64,000 bases of DNA, taken from positions 744,001-808,000 of the forward strand of contig CP060760.1 in the NCBI GenBank assembly GCA_023205875.1, read 5' to 3'. Under the pieces are notes generated by a model. The model was given only the letters and a program-made list of their open reading frames with translations, made no database searches and was not told the DNA's origin. This document shows, in pieces, positions 17,828 through 28,127 of the stretch (its first letter is position 1; each line of letters starts with the position of its first letter). A program made the position numbers and the translations under genes. This DNA comes from Chloropicon primus (taxonomy: Eukaryota > Chlorophyta > Chloropicophyceae > Chloropicales > Chloropicaceae).

Positions 17828-19480
17828 CTACTTTACAGATTCTTTGCTGACGGTGGAGGCGAATTGGGTCATTTCCAGGAAGCCCTCGAGCATCAGCAGG
17901 TTCATCACCTCCGGCTGCTTCTCCATGATTCTCACCCAGGTTTCTTTCTCCACCGAGACGCCCGAGGCTTCTTCCCCCCCGCCTTCTGCCCCCGCCTTCT
18001 CCAGCACGAGGTCGAAGAGGTGGTCGACGAACTGGGAGACCTCGCCCTGGGCCTCGTGGAGGACGAGGTCCATGGTCGCGCAAAGGACGAGCATGTTGCC
18101 CTCCTCCCCCCTGGGACCAAAGGAGGTGTGCGGCAAGTCCTTCCTCTGTTGCATCCGCAAGATCTCGGGCATCAGCCTCCTCATGGTGCTCAGGTGGCCC
18201 TTGAGGGCCTCGCTGACCTCGCTCGCCCCGACCCGGCCGCCCCCGCTGCGGTCGAAGTACCCGTGGAGCAGCCTCGCCCTCTCGGCTGGGTCCTGCTCTG
18301 AGAGGAGTCGGCCACCCTCCACCCACTCCGACTTGCTCACGATGCCCTCGCCGCTCTTGTCGAAAGAAGCAAAGCAGGAAGCCAGGAGGAAGGTGTTGTG
18401 CACCAGCTTCGAGTAAGGCTCCACGCCGTCGCGGGCCAAGTCGTCGCAACACAGGAGGAACTCCGGCAGGCCCAGGCCCAGGACCACCTGGCTGTCCTCC
18501 TTCTGGCTCAAGTAGTTCCTCTCCAGCTGGGCCATTCGGGACTCGAAGACCTCCTCCAGGCGCTCGACGAGCCGGGGGCGGGCGCCGACCGCGGGGTCCT
18601 CGACCCCGTGGGACCTCGCCGCCCCTGCGGCGCGTGGCGCTGGCCCCGGAGACCGTGAGACCGCCCCGCCGGCCCGGTCCTGCGCGGGGGAGCCCCCCCC
18701 CAGAGAGCGATCCCGGCACTCGTCGTGCAGCCGCTCCGACCTCGAGATGAAAGCTTCCATCTGCTGCAGCGTCACCTGCTCGAAGAAGCCGGCGATCGCA
18801 GCCGCGTGGAGCGGGTTGCTGATCTCAAAGTCGACGTTGAAGCTGAGCTTGCAGCCACCGTTTTTGGTGGGCTGGAAGGACCACACCGACACGAGGGAGT
18901 CGCACAGCCCCCCTGGCAGGGCCTCCGCCCGGACGAACCCCCCCTTGGCCCCCTCCGGAGCGACGCACGTCACCCGGGACACGTGAGACTCGTGGAAGAG
19001 CCTGAACCCGATCTGAAGCTCCGCGTCGAACTGCAAGTTCCCGCCACCGCTGTCGCTTCCCCCGCCCTTCCCCCCGCCCGCGAGCACCCTCGACTTGACG
19101 CAATACGGCACGAACTGCTCGTACGCTCTCACGTCCGACACGACCTCGTACACCCGCGTCGTGGGCACCTGCAGCACGCAGCTCTTCTTCAGCGTTCTCC
19201 TGAGTTTGGGCTTGGGTACCCAGTCCGGAAACGTCGTCGTGAGCCTTCTCGTGTGCTCAAAGACCGGAGCTTGGGCGAGCTCCGGTCGACACAAGCGACG
19301 AGCGCCCTGGAAGCCCGAGAGGCTGGGCACGAGACTCCCCTCGGTCCAGGTGTGGTAGCACGCCGGGCAGCAAGGGGTGCATTCCTGCCACGCCTTGCTC
19401 GCCTCGCCCAGGTCACTCACCCTCCTCCACACCGCGACGGAGACCCTCCCGAGTTTAGGTCCGCCCCTCCGGAGCGCCAT
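17828..19480 (-). CDS. COQ10: COQ10 START-like domain fused to a C-terminal EF-hand region
   Basis: About 550 aa from MALRRGGPKLGRVSVAVWRR, an Arg-rich mitochondrial-type leader. Residues of roughly 95-250 form a COQ10/polyketide cyclase domain: LKKSCVLQVPTTRVYEVVSD, VRAYEQFVPYC, FDAELQIGFRLFHESHVSRV, CKLSFNVDFEISNPLHAAAI, AGFFEQVTLQQMEAFISRSE. COQ10 binds ubiquinone and aids its use in the respiratory chain at the inner mitochondrial membrane. After a low-complexity Ala/Gly/Pro linker comes a helical region with two EF-hand-like loops, FDKSGEGIVSKSEW (D-S-E...E, plausible Ca site) and FDRSGGGRVGASEV (weaker). The frame is continuous, so this is a true fusion in the sequence, not an assembly of exons. 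A GTG-initiated extension of 18 residues was not used. Confidence 0.85.
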   Translation of the reverse strand: MALRRGGPKLGRVSVAVWRRVSDLGEASKAWQECTPCCPACYHTWTEGSLVPSLSGFQGARRLCRPELAQAPVFEHTRRLTTTFPDWVPKPKLRRTLKKSCVLQVPTTRVYEVVSDVRAYEQFVPYCVKSRVLAGGGKGGGSDSGGGNLQFDAELQIGFRLFHESHVSRVTCVAPEGAKGGFVRAEALPGGLCDSLVSVWSFQPTKNGGCKLSFNVDFEISNPLHAAAIAGFFEQVTLQQMEAFISRSERLHDECRDRSLGGGSPAQDRAGGAVSRSPGPAPRAAGAARSHGVEDPAVGARPRLVERLEEVFESRMAQLERNYLSQKEDSQVVLGLGLPEFLLCCDDLARDGVEPYSKLVHNTFLLASCFASFDKSGEGIVSKSEWVEGGRLLSEQDPAERARLLHGYFDRSGGGRVGASEVSEALKGHLSTMRRLMPEILRMQQRKDLPHTSFGPRGEEGNMLVLCATMDLVLHEAQGEVSQFVDHLFDLVLEKAGAEGGGEEASGVSVEKETWVRIMEKQPEVMNLLMLEGFLEMTQFASTVSKESVK

Positions 19481-19722
19481 CACGACCGAGGTCAAGCCCA
19501 GCGTCCTCCGCTCCACCTCTTTCGCCCACTCCACTCAAGCTCAGACCTTCATCCCGACCCTAGACCATGGCCATCCCTCTCTCTCTCGCTCTCTCGAGAG
19601 CGCGAAAGCTCCTGCCCCAGCGCACGCACGCCGAGCCTCCTCTCCTCAACCGAAGGGAAGGCCGCGAGCAAGCCAAGGCGAGGGACCCTCCGTCCTCCTC
19701 GTCCTCGTGGTGGTGGTGGTGG

Positions 19723-20130
19723 TGGTTGTGGTTGTGGTGGTCGGTGTCGTTCGCCTCGTTCTGCTCTGGTGACAGCCCCAGGTGCTGGAGAGGCGAGGCG
19801 GAGGACGAGGACACGTGAGGCGAGCGAGGACGAGGTGAGTGACGCACTTCGTGGTCGTGGAAGGAGGGGAGAGGAGGGGACGACGACCTAGACATAGACA
19901 TAGACGAACGAACAAACTCGAGGGCTTTCCATACAAACCAACACCCTAGGAAATGGAACAACGTGGAGAGAGGGAGAGAGGGAAAACTGACGGAATCGTG
20001 CTGCTTGGCTACGCGATGAGGGACCAGATGGCGACCAGGATGGCGAGGAGGACGAGCGCGGTCCTCGGCGGGACCAGTGGAAGGGTCGAGGGGGGGATGA
20101 GGACCACCGGGAGGGCACGGAGGAGGGGGA
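19723..20130. repeat. 408-bp duplicated block, copy A
   Basis: Matches 54671-55078 at a constant offset of 34,948 bp with no indel; reading both copies side by side I found no mismatch. It covers the 5' flank and the first about 59 codons (MEQRGERERGKT...RTTGRARRRG) of the downstream gene. The two host genes diverge completely right after the block. Confidence 0.95.
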
Positions 20131-21121
20131 CTGGGGCGAGGGGGCCACGGAGGCGGGAGGATTGTGGTCATCCGCTTCGGCAGGTGCGCGGGACCTCGAG
20201 CGAGGTGCAGGAGGTTCAGGGTTTGGACGAGGCGGGCGTCGATGTGGAGGGTCTCCGCCTCAACGAGGGAAGGTGGAAAGGCATTCTGTGCAACTTGACC
20301 CGGTTCGGGAGCGCCCAGGTGAGTGACGAAAACATCTTGGGAAACAACTTCTTCTTCTTTTGGTTGGTGGTGGTGCTGCTCGAACGGAGACGGAGACGGA
20401 CGGGCTGACGCGCGTGTTTTTGTATTCCTTGGCCCTGTGCGTGTGACCCTCCCCCCTTGCGGTCGCGCAGGAGCTCCCACCGATGTACGTCCCCGATGCT
20501 TTCAGGGAGTGGGGCGAGACGCTGTACGAGTGGAACACGTTCTGTGAGACTCGAGTCGAGGGGGCTCGGTTGACCCACGACGTGCGCAGGCAGGTGCCGC
20601 TCACGGCATGCGAGTCCGTCCAAGCCCAGTTCGAGGAGGAGGCCCTGACCGACTCGGGGGACTTCCACTGCGTGGGCGACGCGGGGGGCAACCTTCTCCT
20701 GGCCAGCAAGGCGATAGGGGCGCAGGGCGCGGTCCTGCAGGCGTCCTTCGCGGGCGGCGACCCCGCCGCCCCGACCAGGACTCGGGTGGAGGTCAGCGTC
20801 AAGAGATACGACGACGGGGCCCCGTTCGAGATGGCCTCTGGGAAGATTGTCCTCGAGGAGAAGACGGAGCTTTACATGGACTCGGACGAGCTGGACCGGG
20901 ACGGCGGGGTGAGGCAGACCAACGAGGTCGCCAACACGGCCACGGGCTCGCCCCCCGACGACGCTTCCTCCCCGTTCATCGCCCTGCCCCTGGACTCCTG
21001 GGTCCGGATCACCAGCAGCGCGGACGAACCAGACTCCCTCGTCCTCGCGATCGGTAAGGGCGCGAGGACATACACGGTCACTTACGAGGACCTCGAGGTC
21101 TCCAGAGCGGAGATGTCCTAG
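19953..21121 (+). CDS. Unknown protein, two exons, sharing its N-terminal leader with the D27-like gene
   Basis: Exon 1 19953-20318, GT-AG intron of 152 bp, exon 2 20471-21121; both splice sites are phase 0 and give 338 aa. The first about 59 residues come from the 408-bp duplicated block; the segment from Met26 (20028), MATRMARRTSAVLGG and so on, looks like an algal plastid transit peptide, so translation may start at 20016 or 20028. The body starts near NEGRWKGILCNLTRFGSAQ and continues across the splice into ELPPMYVPDAFREWGETLYE. It is mostly predicted beta-strand, possibly a calycin-like barrel, but I do not recognise the family. No membrane segment. Confidence 0.7.
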
Positions 21122-21206
21122 GACGACCGGCTTGCTTGAGGATGATGTTGAGGATTGCTTGCTCGATCGATGGATCAATTCTCGATGTGTAAAGTCACTT
21201 TCTCTT

Positions 21207-21237
<31 letters not shown>

Positions 21238-21656
21238 CTCGTTTCGCTTCCCCCTCTCCCCACAACCCCCCCCCAGAGCCCAAGGATCCATCGACCCGCA
21301 GCGTGAGGGGACAATGTCCGAACGAAGGGTGATCTTGGTCCCCGTCCAGCCCCGTGTCTTCCCTCCTGTTACATCCCCCTGGGTCCTCCTCCTCCTCATG
21401 GTGGCGGAGACTCCCAAGGTTTTGAACATCCTCCTCCTCTCCTGGCTCCTGGGCCAAGCAAAGATATTTCATCATCAGAAAAGGTTTACGTCACGGCGCT
21501 CGAGAGGGAAGGGGCCGGCCGCGACGAGAGCGAGAGCGAGAGGGAGAGGGAGAGCGAAGGCGGAGGACGAGGCACCGACGAGGACTTTCGCGTTATCGTA
21601 TCGCGTATCGCGTTTCTCTTGTGTGTTTTGTGTTTTTTTTCTTTGAGGAGAAGGAA
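21122..21656. other. Intergenic upstream of SDHA, no gene seen
   Basis: 535 bp. Contains a short gttttc/ggtttc repeat (about 21208-21245) and a gagagcgagag tract (about 21525-21560). It should hold the SDHA promoter. No gene recognised. Confidence 0.5.
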
Positions 21657-23561
21657 ATGCTGTCGTTGTGGAGGGGAGGGTTGAGGGAGGTGGTGGAGAG
21701 GGCGGCTGTGTGCGCGCAGACCAAGAGGCTCTTCTCTTCCAGCTCCGCTTCGGAGAAACTCAAGGAGTCTTACCCCGTGATTGACCACCAGTACGACGCT
21801 ATCGTGGTCGGTGCGGGAGGAGCGGGATTGAGGGCGGCCTTCGGACTGAGTTCGGCCGGGTTCAACACCGCGTGCATTACCAAGCTCTTTCCGACCAGGA
21901 GCCACACGGTCGCCGCGCAGGGAGGCATCAACGCTGCGCTGGCCAATATGACCGAGGACGACTGGAGGTGGCACGCCTACGACACGATCAAGGGAAGCGA
22001 CTGGCTGGGCGACCAGGACGCCATCCAGTACATGTGCAGGGAGGCGCCGAACGCGGTCATTGAGCTCGAGAATGCGGGCTTGCCCTTCTCGCGAACGGAG
22101 GACGGAAAGATCTATCAGAGGGCCTTCGGAGGGCAGAGCCTTGACTTCGGCAAGGGAGGACAGGCCTACAGGTGCGCCTGCGCTGCGGACAGGACGGGTC
22201 ACGCCATGCTTCACACCCTGTACGGCCAGTCCATGAAGCACGACACCAAGTTCTTTGTCGAGTACTTCGCCCTCGACCTGATCATGGACAACGGCGAGTG
22301 CAAGGGCGTAATGGCGCTCTGCATGGAGGACGGAACCCTCCACCGCTTCCAGGCCCACCAGACTATCCTGGCGACTGGTGGCTACGGAAGGGCGTGGTTC
22401 AGCGCCACCAGTGCCCACACCTGCACCGGAGACGGAGGGGCCATGGCGGCCAGGGCCGGCATCCCCCTGCAGGACTTGGAGTTCGTTCAGTTCCACCCCA
22501 CGGGCATTTACGGCTCGGGCTGCCTCATCACGGAGGGCAGCAGGGGTGAGGGTGGTATCCTGAGGAACAGCGAGGGCGAGAGGTTCATGGAGAGGTATGC
22601 TCCAACCGCGAAGGATCTGGCGAGTAGGGACGTGGTATCCAGGTCCATGACCATGGAGATCAGAGAAGGAAGGGGTGTGGGCAAGGAGAAGGACCACATC
22701 TACTTGCACTTGAACCACCTGCCCCCAGAGCTCCTGGCGGAGAGGCTTCCTGGCATCAGTGAGACCGCTGCCATCTTCGCCGGCGTCGATGTCACCAAGG
22801 AGCCGATCCCTGTCATCCCAACCGTTCACTACAACATGGGCGGCGTGCCAACCAACTACCATGGGGAGGTCGTGAAGCCTACCAAGGAGGACCCAGACGC
22901 AATCGTGCCGGGTCTGATGGCAGCAGGAGAGGCGGCGTGCGCCTCCGTGCACGGAGCCAACAGGTTGGGTGCCAACTCCCTCCTGGACATCGTCGTCTTC
23001 GGCAGAGCCTGCGCCCTGAGAGTCGAGGAGACGATGAAGCCTGGTAAGCCACACAAGCCCCTACCTGCCGATGCGGGCATGGACTGCATCGAGAGGCTTG
23101 ACAAGATCAGGTACAACAAGGGTGACTTGAAGACGGCCGAGCTCAGGAAGCACATGCAGAAGACCATGCAGACCAACGCCGCGGTGTTCAGAACTCAGGA
23201 GACCTTGGAGGAGGGTACCGTGGAGATTGACCAATGGGTCGGAGCTTTCGAGGATGTTGAGGTCAAGGACAAGTCCTTGGTTTGGAACACCGACCTTATT
23301 GAGACCCTCGAGCTGGAGAACCTCTTGATCAGTGCCGCAATCACGATGCACTCGGCCGAGCAGAGGAAGGAAAGTCGGGGGGCGCACGCAAGGGAGGACT
23401 TCAGCGAGAGACTCGATGACGAGTGGATGAAGCACACCGTGGGCTACTTTGACTGGGACAAGAAGGGCGAGAACAAGGTTGACATTGAGTACAGACCTGT
23501 GCACACGCAGCCTCTTGATGACGAGATGGAACACGTCCCACCAAAGGTGAGGGTGTACTAG
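21657..23561 (+). CDS. SDH1: Succinate dehydrogenase flavoprotein subunit (complex II)
   Basis: 634 aa, intronless. [20 protein letters not shown] plus KRLFSSSS is a clear mitochondrial presequence. The FAD dinucleotide fold [20 protein letters not shown], the covalent-flavin motif [16 protein letters not shown] (His), and the active-site block [20 protein letters not shown] are present, followed by the capping domain and [19 protein letters not shown]. It oxidises succinate to fumarate in the TCA cycle and passes electrons to ubiquinone. Its last about 250 coding bases and 3' flank (from 23312) are the left end of a 4.4-kb tandem duplication, so its 3' end recurs twice downstream as fragments. 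Confidence 0.98.
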   Translation: MLSLWRGGLREVVERAAVCAQTKRLFSSSSASEKLKESYPVIDHQYDAIVVGAGGAGLRAAFGLSSAGFNTACITKLFPTRSHTVAAQGGINAALANMTEDDWRWHAYDTIKGSDWLGDQDAIQYMCREAPNAVIELENAGLPFSRTEDGKIYQRAFGGQSLDFGKGGQAYRCACAADRTGHAMLHTLYGQSMKHDTKFFVEYFALDLIMDNGECKGVMALCMEDGTLHRFQAHQTILATGGYGRAWFSATSAHTCTGDGGAMAARAGIPLQDLEFVQFHPTGIYGSGCLITEGSRGEGGILRNSEGERFMERYAPTAKDLASRDVVSRSMTMEIREGRGVGKEKDHIYLHLNHLPPELLAERLPGISETAAIFAGVDVTKEPIPVIPTVHYNMGGVPTNYHGEVVKPTKEDPDAIVPGLMAAGEAACASVHGANRLGANSLLDIVVFGRACALRVEETMKPGKPHKPLPADAGMDCIERLDKIRYNKGDLKTAELRKHMQKTMQTNAAVFRTQETLEEGTVEIDQWVGAFEDVEVKDKSLVWNTDLIETLELENLLISAAITMHSAEQRKESRGAHAREDFSERLDDEWMKHTVGYFDWDKKGENKVDIEYRPVHTQPLDDEMEHVPPKVRVY

Positions 23562-23738
23562 GTGAGCCTAACGAGGAAAGCATCATTTTAATTCTATAAA
23601 ATTTTTAGAAGTTTTACTTATTTTACTCATATGAGGTGCGTCCTCTCTTTTGACGATCGATCGAGAGGCACTTGCGCTGGTGCTTGGTGTGAAGCTCTTC
23701 TCAAAGGGGAACAATTCTTAGCAGATTTCTGAAGACTT

Positions 23739-26700
23739 TTACACGCTCAAGAGAAACGTATCGACGACGCGCTCTCGGCCATCGGCGCTATCGACGACAA
23801 TTGTGTGCTTCTCCCAAGCCTCATCAGGAACAAGAGCGACGACGCTCTCAGAGGCGTGGATGTGGTCAGGCTTCCCCTTCTTCTCCATCAAGGCGGCCAG
23901 GGCCACGTCATCGCCCATGATCGAGAATTTTGGCACTTTTGTCCCGATGACCCCGCTGATGCACGAGCCTGTGTGCACGCCCACGCGCAACGTCGCGGGG
24001 GTGTTGACAACTGGCTTCGTGACCTCCCTCGATCCCCACACCATGGCCTTTGCGAATCCGATCATGTCAATGGTGTTTTCAGCACGGCCATGAGACTCTG
24101 CATCAATCTCGCAATTCCCGGTCACAACGCCCACTGTTGCCACGTAACAGTCTCCCACAGTCTCGACCTTGTACACGTTGAAGTCGTCGCAGAGCTGATC
24201 AAAAGTGACGAACAGGTCATTGAGAAAAATGAAGACCCTTTCAGGGTCTACTCGTCTGCAAAACCCCGTGAAGCCGACCAGGTCAGCGTACAAGATTGAG
24301 ACGCCAAAATGCCTTTGGGACAGTGACCGAGTCTGCACGTGTGGCTGCTGCACCTCCTCCACGATACTGGATGGCAGAATATTCTCCAAGAACTCCCTTT
24401 GGGTCTGCTCGTTCTTGCTCTTCTCCTCGATGATCTGCTGCCAATAAAAAGCACTTAAGAGGCTTTGCAAGAACCTTTTCCTGTCCTGTGTTCCCCTTAA
24501 AAACGAGGCACACAGAAGCACTATGGAGTATACAATGACCAGCGTGGCATACATATAGAAGTCTGAGATGACGCTCCCAATCCCAGTCTTAATGTTCTGC
24601 TCCTGGAGTTCCTTGTATACTTGCTCGTCGCTAGCGATCCTCGGAATGCCTAGCCCCCAGTAGAGCCCTAACGCGAGCAAAAACCAAAACGCTTGACTGA
24701 TTAAGGGTAAGCCTGAGAAGAAGAACACGAGACTACTCAACGTCGCGATCGTCACGAACATGGAGGGGACCCAGTAATTGGAAACATCGTCTTTCAAGTA
24801 CTCTATTCCGTATCCAGATGCGGAGATCATGGTAATCAGCAAACCAGTGTAGATGAGAAACGCACTCACAGTGGCCCAAAACTTTTCCTTCACAATCTCT
24901 GATCGGTGAACGACGAAATGCGACCCTACACCAACGACGAGCAGGGCTGCGATTACCCATATATAAGTAGGGGTAATATACAGGCGAGACCATCCTAAAA
25001 TCTCAATGTAAGACAGATCAGAAGCTTTCACCCCGGCCTGCGCAAGAGCATAGGTTCCGTTACCGTGGGTCGCCACTATATAGTAGGAGAAAAGAACAGA
25101 ACAGAACAGAACAAAAAGTCAATTCATTTTTCAGTGGCAAGCAAGGATAATCCATTACTCACCGCACCAATCCTCGAGCCATGCCTCCTCATTTTGTGCA
25201 CAAGTACTGAGCTGCAGCCGGGCATACAAGTAACCAAACAGCAGATTGGCCAGCAGAAGCAAAACGAAGAGGGCATAGCCAAAGAGAACTGCGAACTTGT
25301 CCTTTGTTGCTTGAGCGTTCCAGTAAGCCCGCTCGATATGCCAGCGCTTGAAAAAGAAACCAAACCACCTCGTGTGCTCCGAATAAACCAATTCACTTAC
25401 TGGATCAACATCAATGTATCTCCCTGAACCACTCGTAGTCGTCATGCTATGGTCGCTTGGAAAGAAGAGGGGGTTGTCGTATTGCACCAATGGACTGGAA
25501 GGAACGTCGAGACTTTGATTCGATGAATCCACATGACCAGAACCACAACGAAGCAAGTACGTTTGCATCCAGCCCTTGCCCTTCACCTCCATCTTCTTCA
25601 GCTTCTCCCAGGGCTCGTCAGGGACGAGGCCAACCACATCCTGTGTGGTGTGTATGCAACCCGCCGGGCCAGTCTGAACCATCCTGGCCGAGGTGTTCAT
25701 CGCATCCCCGAACAAGCAAAACCTGAAGGTCTTTGTTCCCACGATCCCGCTCATGCAGGGGCCCGTGTGGATCCCGATTCGCAACACAGGCTTCACGTCA
25801 GCCTCGGGAGCTTCCACGCACCTCGAACCCTTCATGATGGCCTTGGCGAAGCTAATCATCAAGTCTGTATTGAACACGGAGACGTCTCTCAACTCACCGT
25901 TGCACTCGTTTTCTGGCAGCGCTGCAGAATTCACGCTGACTCTCTCGTTGTGCATTTTCCCCGTGACAACACCGACGGCGGCCACATACTGGTCCCCCAC
26001 AGTCTCCACCTTGTACACCTCGTGATCGTCGCACAGACCATCAAACACGAGAAACAGATCGTCAAGATAATTCAGCACGGACGACGGATGCACTTGCGAA
26101 GAGAACGTCGCAAAGCCCTCGAGCTCGGCAAACGCGATGCAGACTCCAGAGTGATGCTGCGACAGGTTTTTCAGCTGCTTTTGAGACTGGATGACAAAGT
26201 TTTCTTCCTCCAGCTGCTGGACAATGGTAGAGGGAAGCATGCGGTTCAGCAGGTCTTTCTGCAGCTTTGTGTTCTGTGTTTTGTATCGAATGATTTCTTC
26301 TTGTTGCTCGACCAAGATCACCCTCGCGAAAAACTGCTTCCTTCCTTTGATCTCTTGCACAAGAGATCCGCACAGCGTTAGCACAATCCACACAAGCGCA
26401 TAGTATGAGTTCTCAAACAAAGAGTTGCGAATCGTCAATGTCGTCGACACAACGCAGTCCGGATCTTGGCTACAGCCTGCAGAAGAACAGGACGAGGACG
26501 AAAGGAAAATGCAGAACAAGTCAACAAGAATCCAGGTGTATCCGTGACAGCATCAATCACGCGTACCTTGTTCCAGAGTCCGCGAAGCCGTGGGGTAAAG
26601 CCCAAAAAAGAGGGACATACTGAACAGGCAAAGCAGAACGTATAGCCCGAAGCTTCCAACGACCAGAAAAATAGGGAAGATCACGATTATGTACCGCAGG

Positions 26701-27382
26701 AAAATCCTAGGGTAGGCCGCCACCTCTCCCAGAGAGACTTCCGAAGAGATACTGGTAACGAACAAAGCCGAAACCAGAGCCATAGCCACCACTAACGCCG
26801 ATAATGTGGCCCAAGACTTCTCCGACACTTGCGTTGACCTGTGAATGAAGAAGTGCGCGAGCACGCCCACGCCTAAAGTTCCAAGCAAGCAGTAAAGGGT
26901 AGTGAGCGTCCTTCCGATAAAATACTTCTTTGCTTCTGGCTGCGACTCGAACTGTTCCCTAAGAGAGAGACGACATGTGTCAGTGCCTGCAGTGCCTAAC
27001 CTAACTTAGAAGTGGGAACTTACTTGAACAAGAGATAAATCACAAGGCCGTTCAGAATCAAGATTGCGACGAATACGCCTGCGTAGCCCGCGTAGACGAC
27101 TTTCTTGCTCAACCTCGCATGCCCGTCGAGGTAAACACGTTCCATCCGCCACGTTTTGAACACAAGCCCTGGCCACCACGTATGCTTGTTGAAGGTTTTC
27201 TCCTCCTCCGGGTTCAACGCCTCCAGCGCCTCCGCGAAGGGTCTCCTCGCCCCTCCCTCTCCCTCCAGAGCCAAGCTCGCCTCCGGCCCGCTGCCCGATT
27301 CCGACCTCGACAGACCTCGTTCCCCCCCCGACTGCAGCGTCGCCCCTCGGAAGAGCTCCTCCCCGAGGTCGGCCACCTCCAT
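23739..27382 (-). CDS. 12-TM receptor-less cyclase with two catalytic domains (guanylyl-cyclase-like), copy 1
   Basis: Exons on the minus strand: 27382-27024, 26958-26567, 26476-25163 and 25075-23739; introns 65, 90 and 87 bp, all GT-AG; the joined frame is 1,133 aa. Layout: acidic N-terminus, six TM helices (94-300), cyclase C1 (about 360-545), six TM (about 630-885), cyclase C2 (about 945-1120), the plan of mammalian adenylyl cyclases. C1 has AFAELEGFATF (first metal Asp replaced by Glu), YKVETVGDQY, and RFCLFGDAMNTSARM with the transition-state Asn and Arg. C2 has YADLVGFTGF and YKVETVGDCY (both metal Asp) but ALAALM where Asn/Arg should be. So one composite active site is predicted, with C1 and C2 roles swapped relative to mammals. 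Glu in KVET and Cys in FCLFGD point to GTP as substrate. Confidence 0.88.
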
Positions 27383-27668
27383 CCCTGTCAACTCCTTCTC
27401 ATGTCTCTCTCTCCCTCTCCCTCCCTCCTCCTGCTCACGACGACGTGGCGTTCGGTTCGTTCCCGCGCGACGGCGGTTACTCCTCTTTTGTTTTGCTCCA
27501 GCTGCTTCATAACGACCGAGCACGAGGGTGAACGAGGAGGGAGGGGAACGAACGAAGAGACAAGAGACCAAGAGACGAAGAGACCAAGAGACGAGGATTT
27601 ATCAAGCGGCAGCGTTGGCTCTCGCTCTTTCGAAAGAGCCGTTTCTCGTACGCAACGGTTGCGGCGAG
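27383..27668. promoter_or_regulatory. Divergent promoter copy between cyclase 1 and SDHA-tail chimera
   Basis: 286 bp between the cyclase start (27382, minus) and the ATG at 27669 (plus). A near-identical segment at 36175-36460 drives the intact oxygenase gene and cyclase 3, and another lies at 31780-32066. It contains a gagaccaagagacgaagagaccaagagac purine tract. Bidirectional activity is inferred from the arrangement. Confidence 0.6.
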
Positions 27669-27950
27669 ATGGTGGATACAAGTCGAGAGACCAAGCTGCA
27701 GCTGGAGAACCTCTTGATCAGTGCCGCAATCACGATGCACTCGGCCGAGCAGAGGAAGGAAAGTCGGGGGGCGCACGCAAGGGAGGACTTCAGCGAGAGA
27801 CTCGATGACGAGTGGATGAAGCACACCGTGGGCTACTTTGACTGGGACAAGAAGGGCGAGAACAAGGTTGACATTGAGTACAGACCTGTGCACACGCAGC
27901 CTCTTGATGACGAGATGGAACACGTCCCACCAAAGGTGAGGGTGTACTAG
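27669..27950 (+). pseudogene. Chimeric ORF: oxygenase start fused in frame to SDHA C-terminal tail, copy 1
   Basis: 93 codons. The first 11 (MVDTSRETKLQ) equal the start of the downstream oxygenase gene (MVDASRETKLQ); the rest, from [20 protein letters not shown] to the stop, is the C-terminal end of SDHA. The join is in frame, created by the tandem duplication breakpoint. It lacks a mitochondrial presequence, the FAD fold and the active site, so it cannot be SDHA. It keeps a full promoter copy and the SDHA 3' flank and so could be transcribed. I regard it as a by-product fragment. Confidence 0.85.
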
Positions 27951-28127
27951 GTGAGCCTAACGAGGAAAGCATCATTTTAATTCTATAAAATTTTTAGAAG
28001 TTTTACTTATTTTACTCATATGAGGTGCGTCCTCTCTTTTGACGATCGATCGAGAGGCACTTGCGCTGGTGCTTGGTGTGAAGCTCTTCTCAAAGGGGAA
28101 CAATTCTTAGCAGATTTCTGAAGACTT

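Larger units (their letters stand above)
23312..27699. repeat. Tandem segmental duplication, unit 1
   Basis: About 4.39 kb: SDHA 3' end, its 3' flank, a whole four-exon cyclase gene on the minus strand, its 5' flank and the first 11 codons of the downstream oxygenase gene. The junction to unit 2 is in gctgcag/ctggagaacc (about 27699). Units 1 to 2 are offset by 4,389 bp at the left end and 4,397 bp at the right end because of small indels. Confidence 0.95.
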
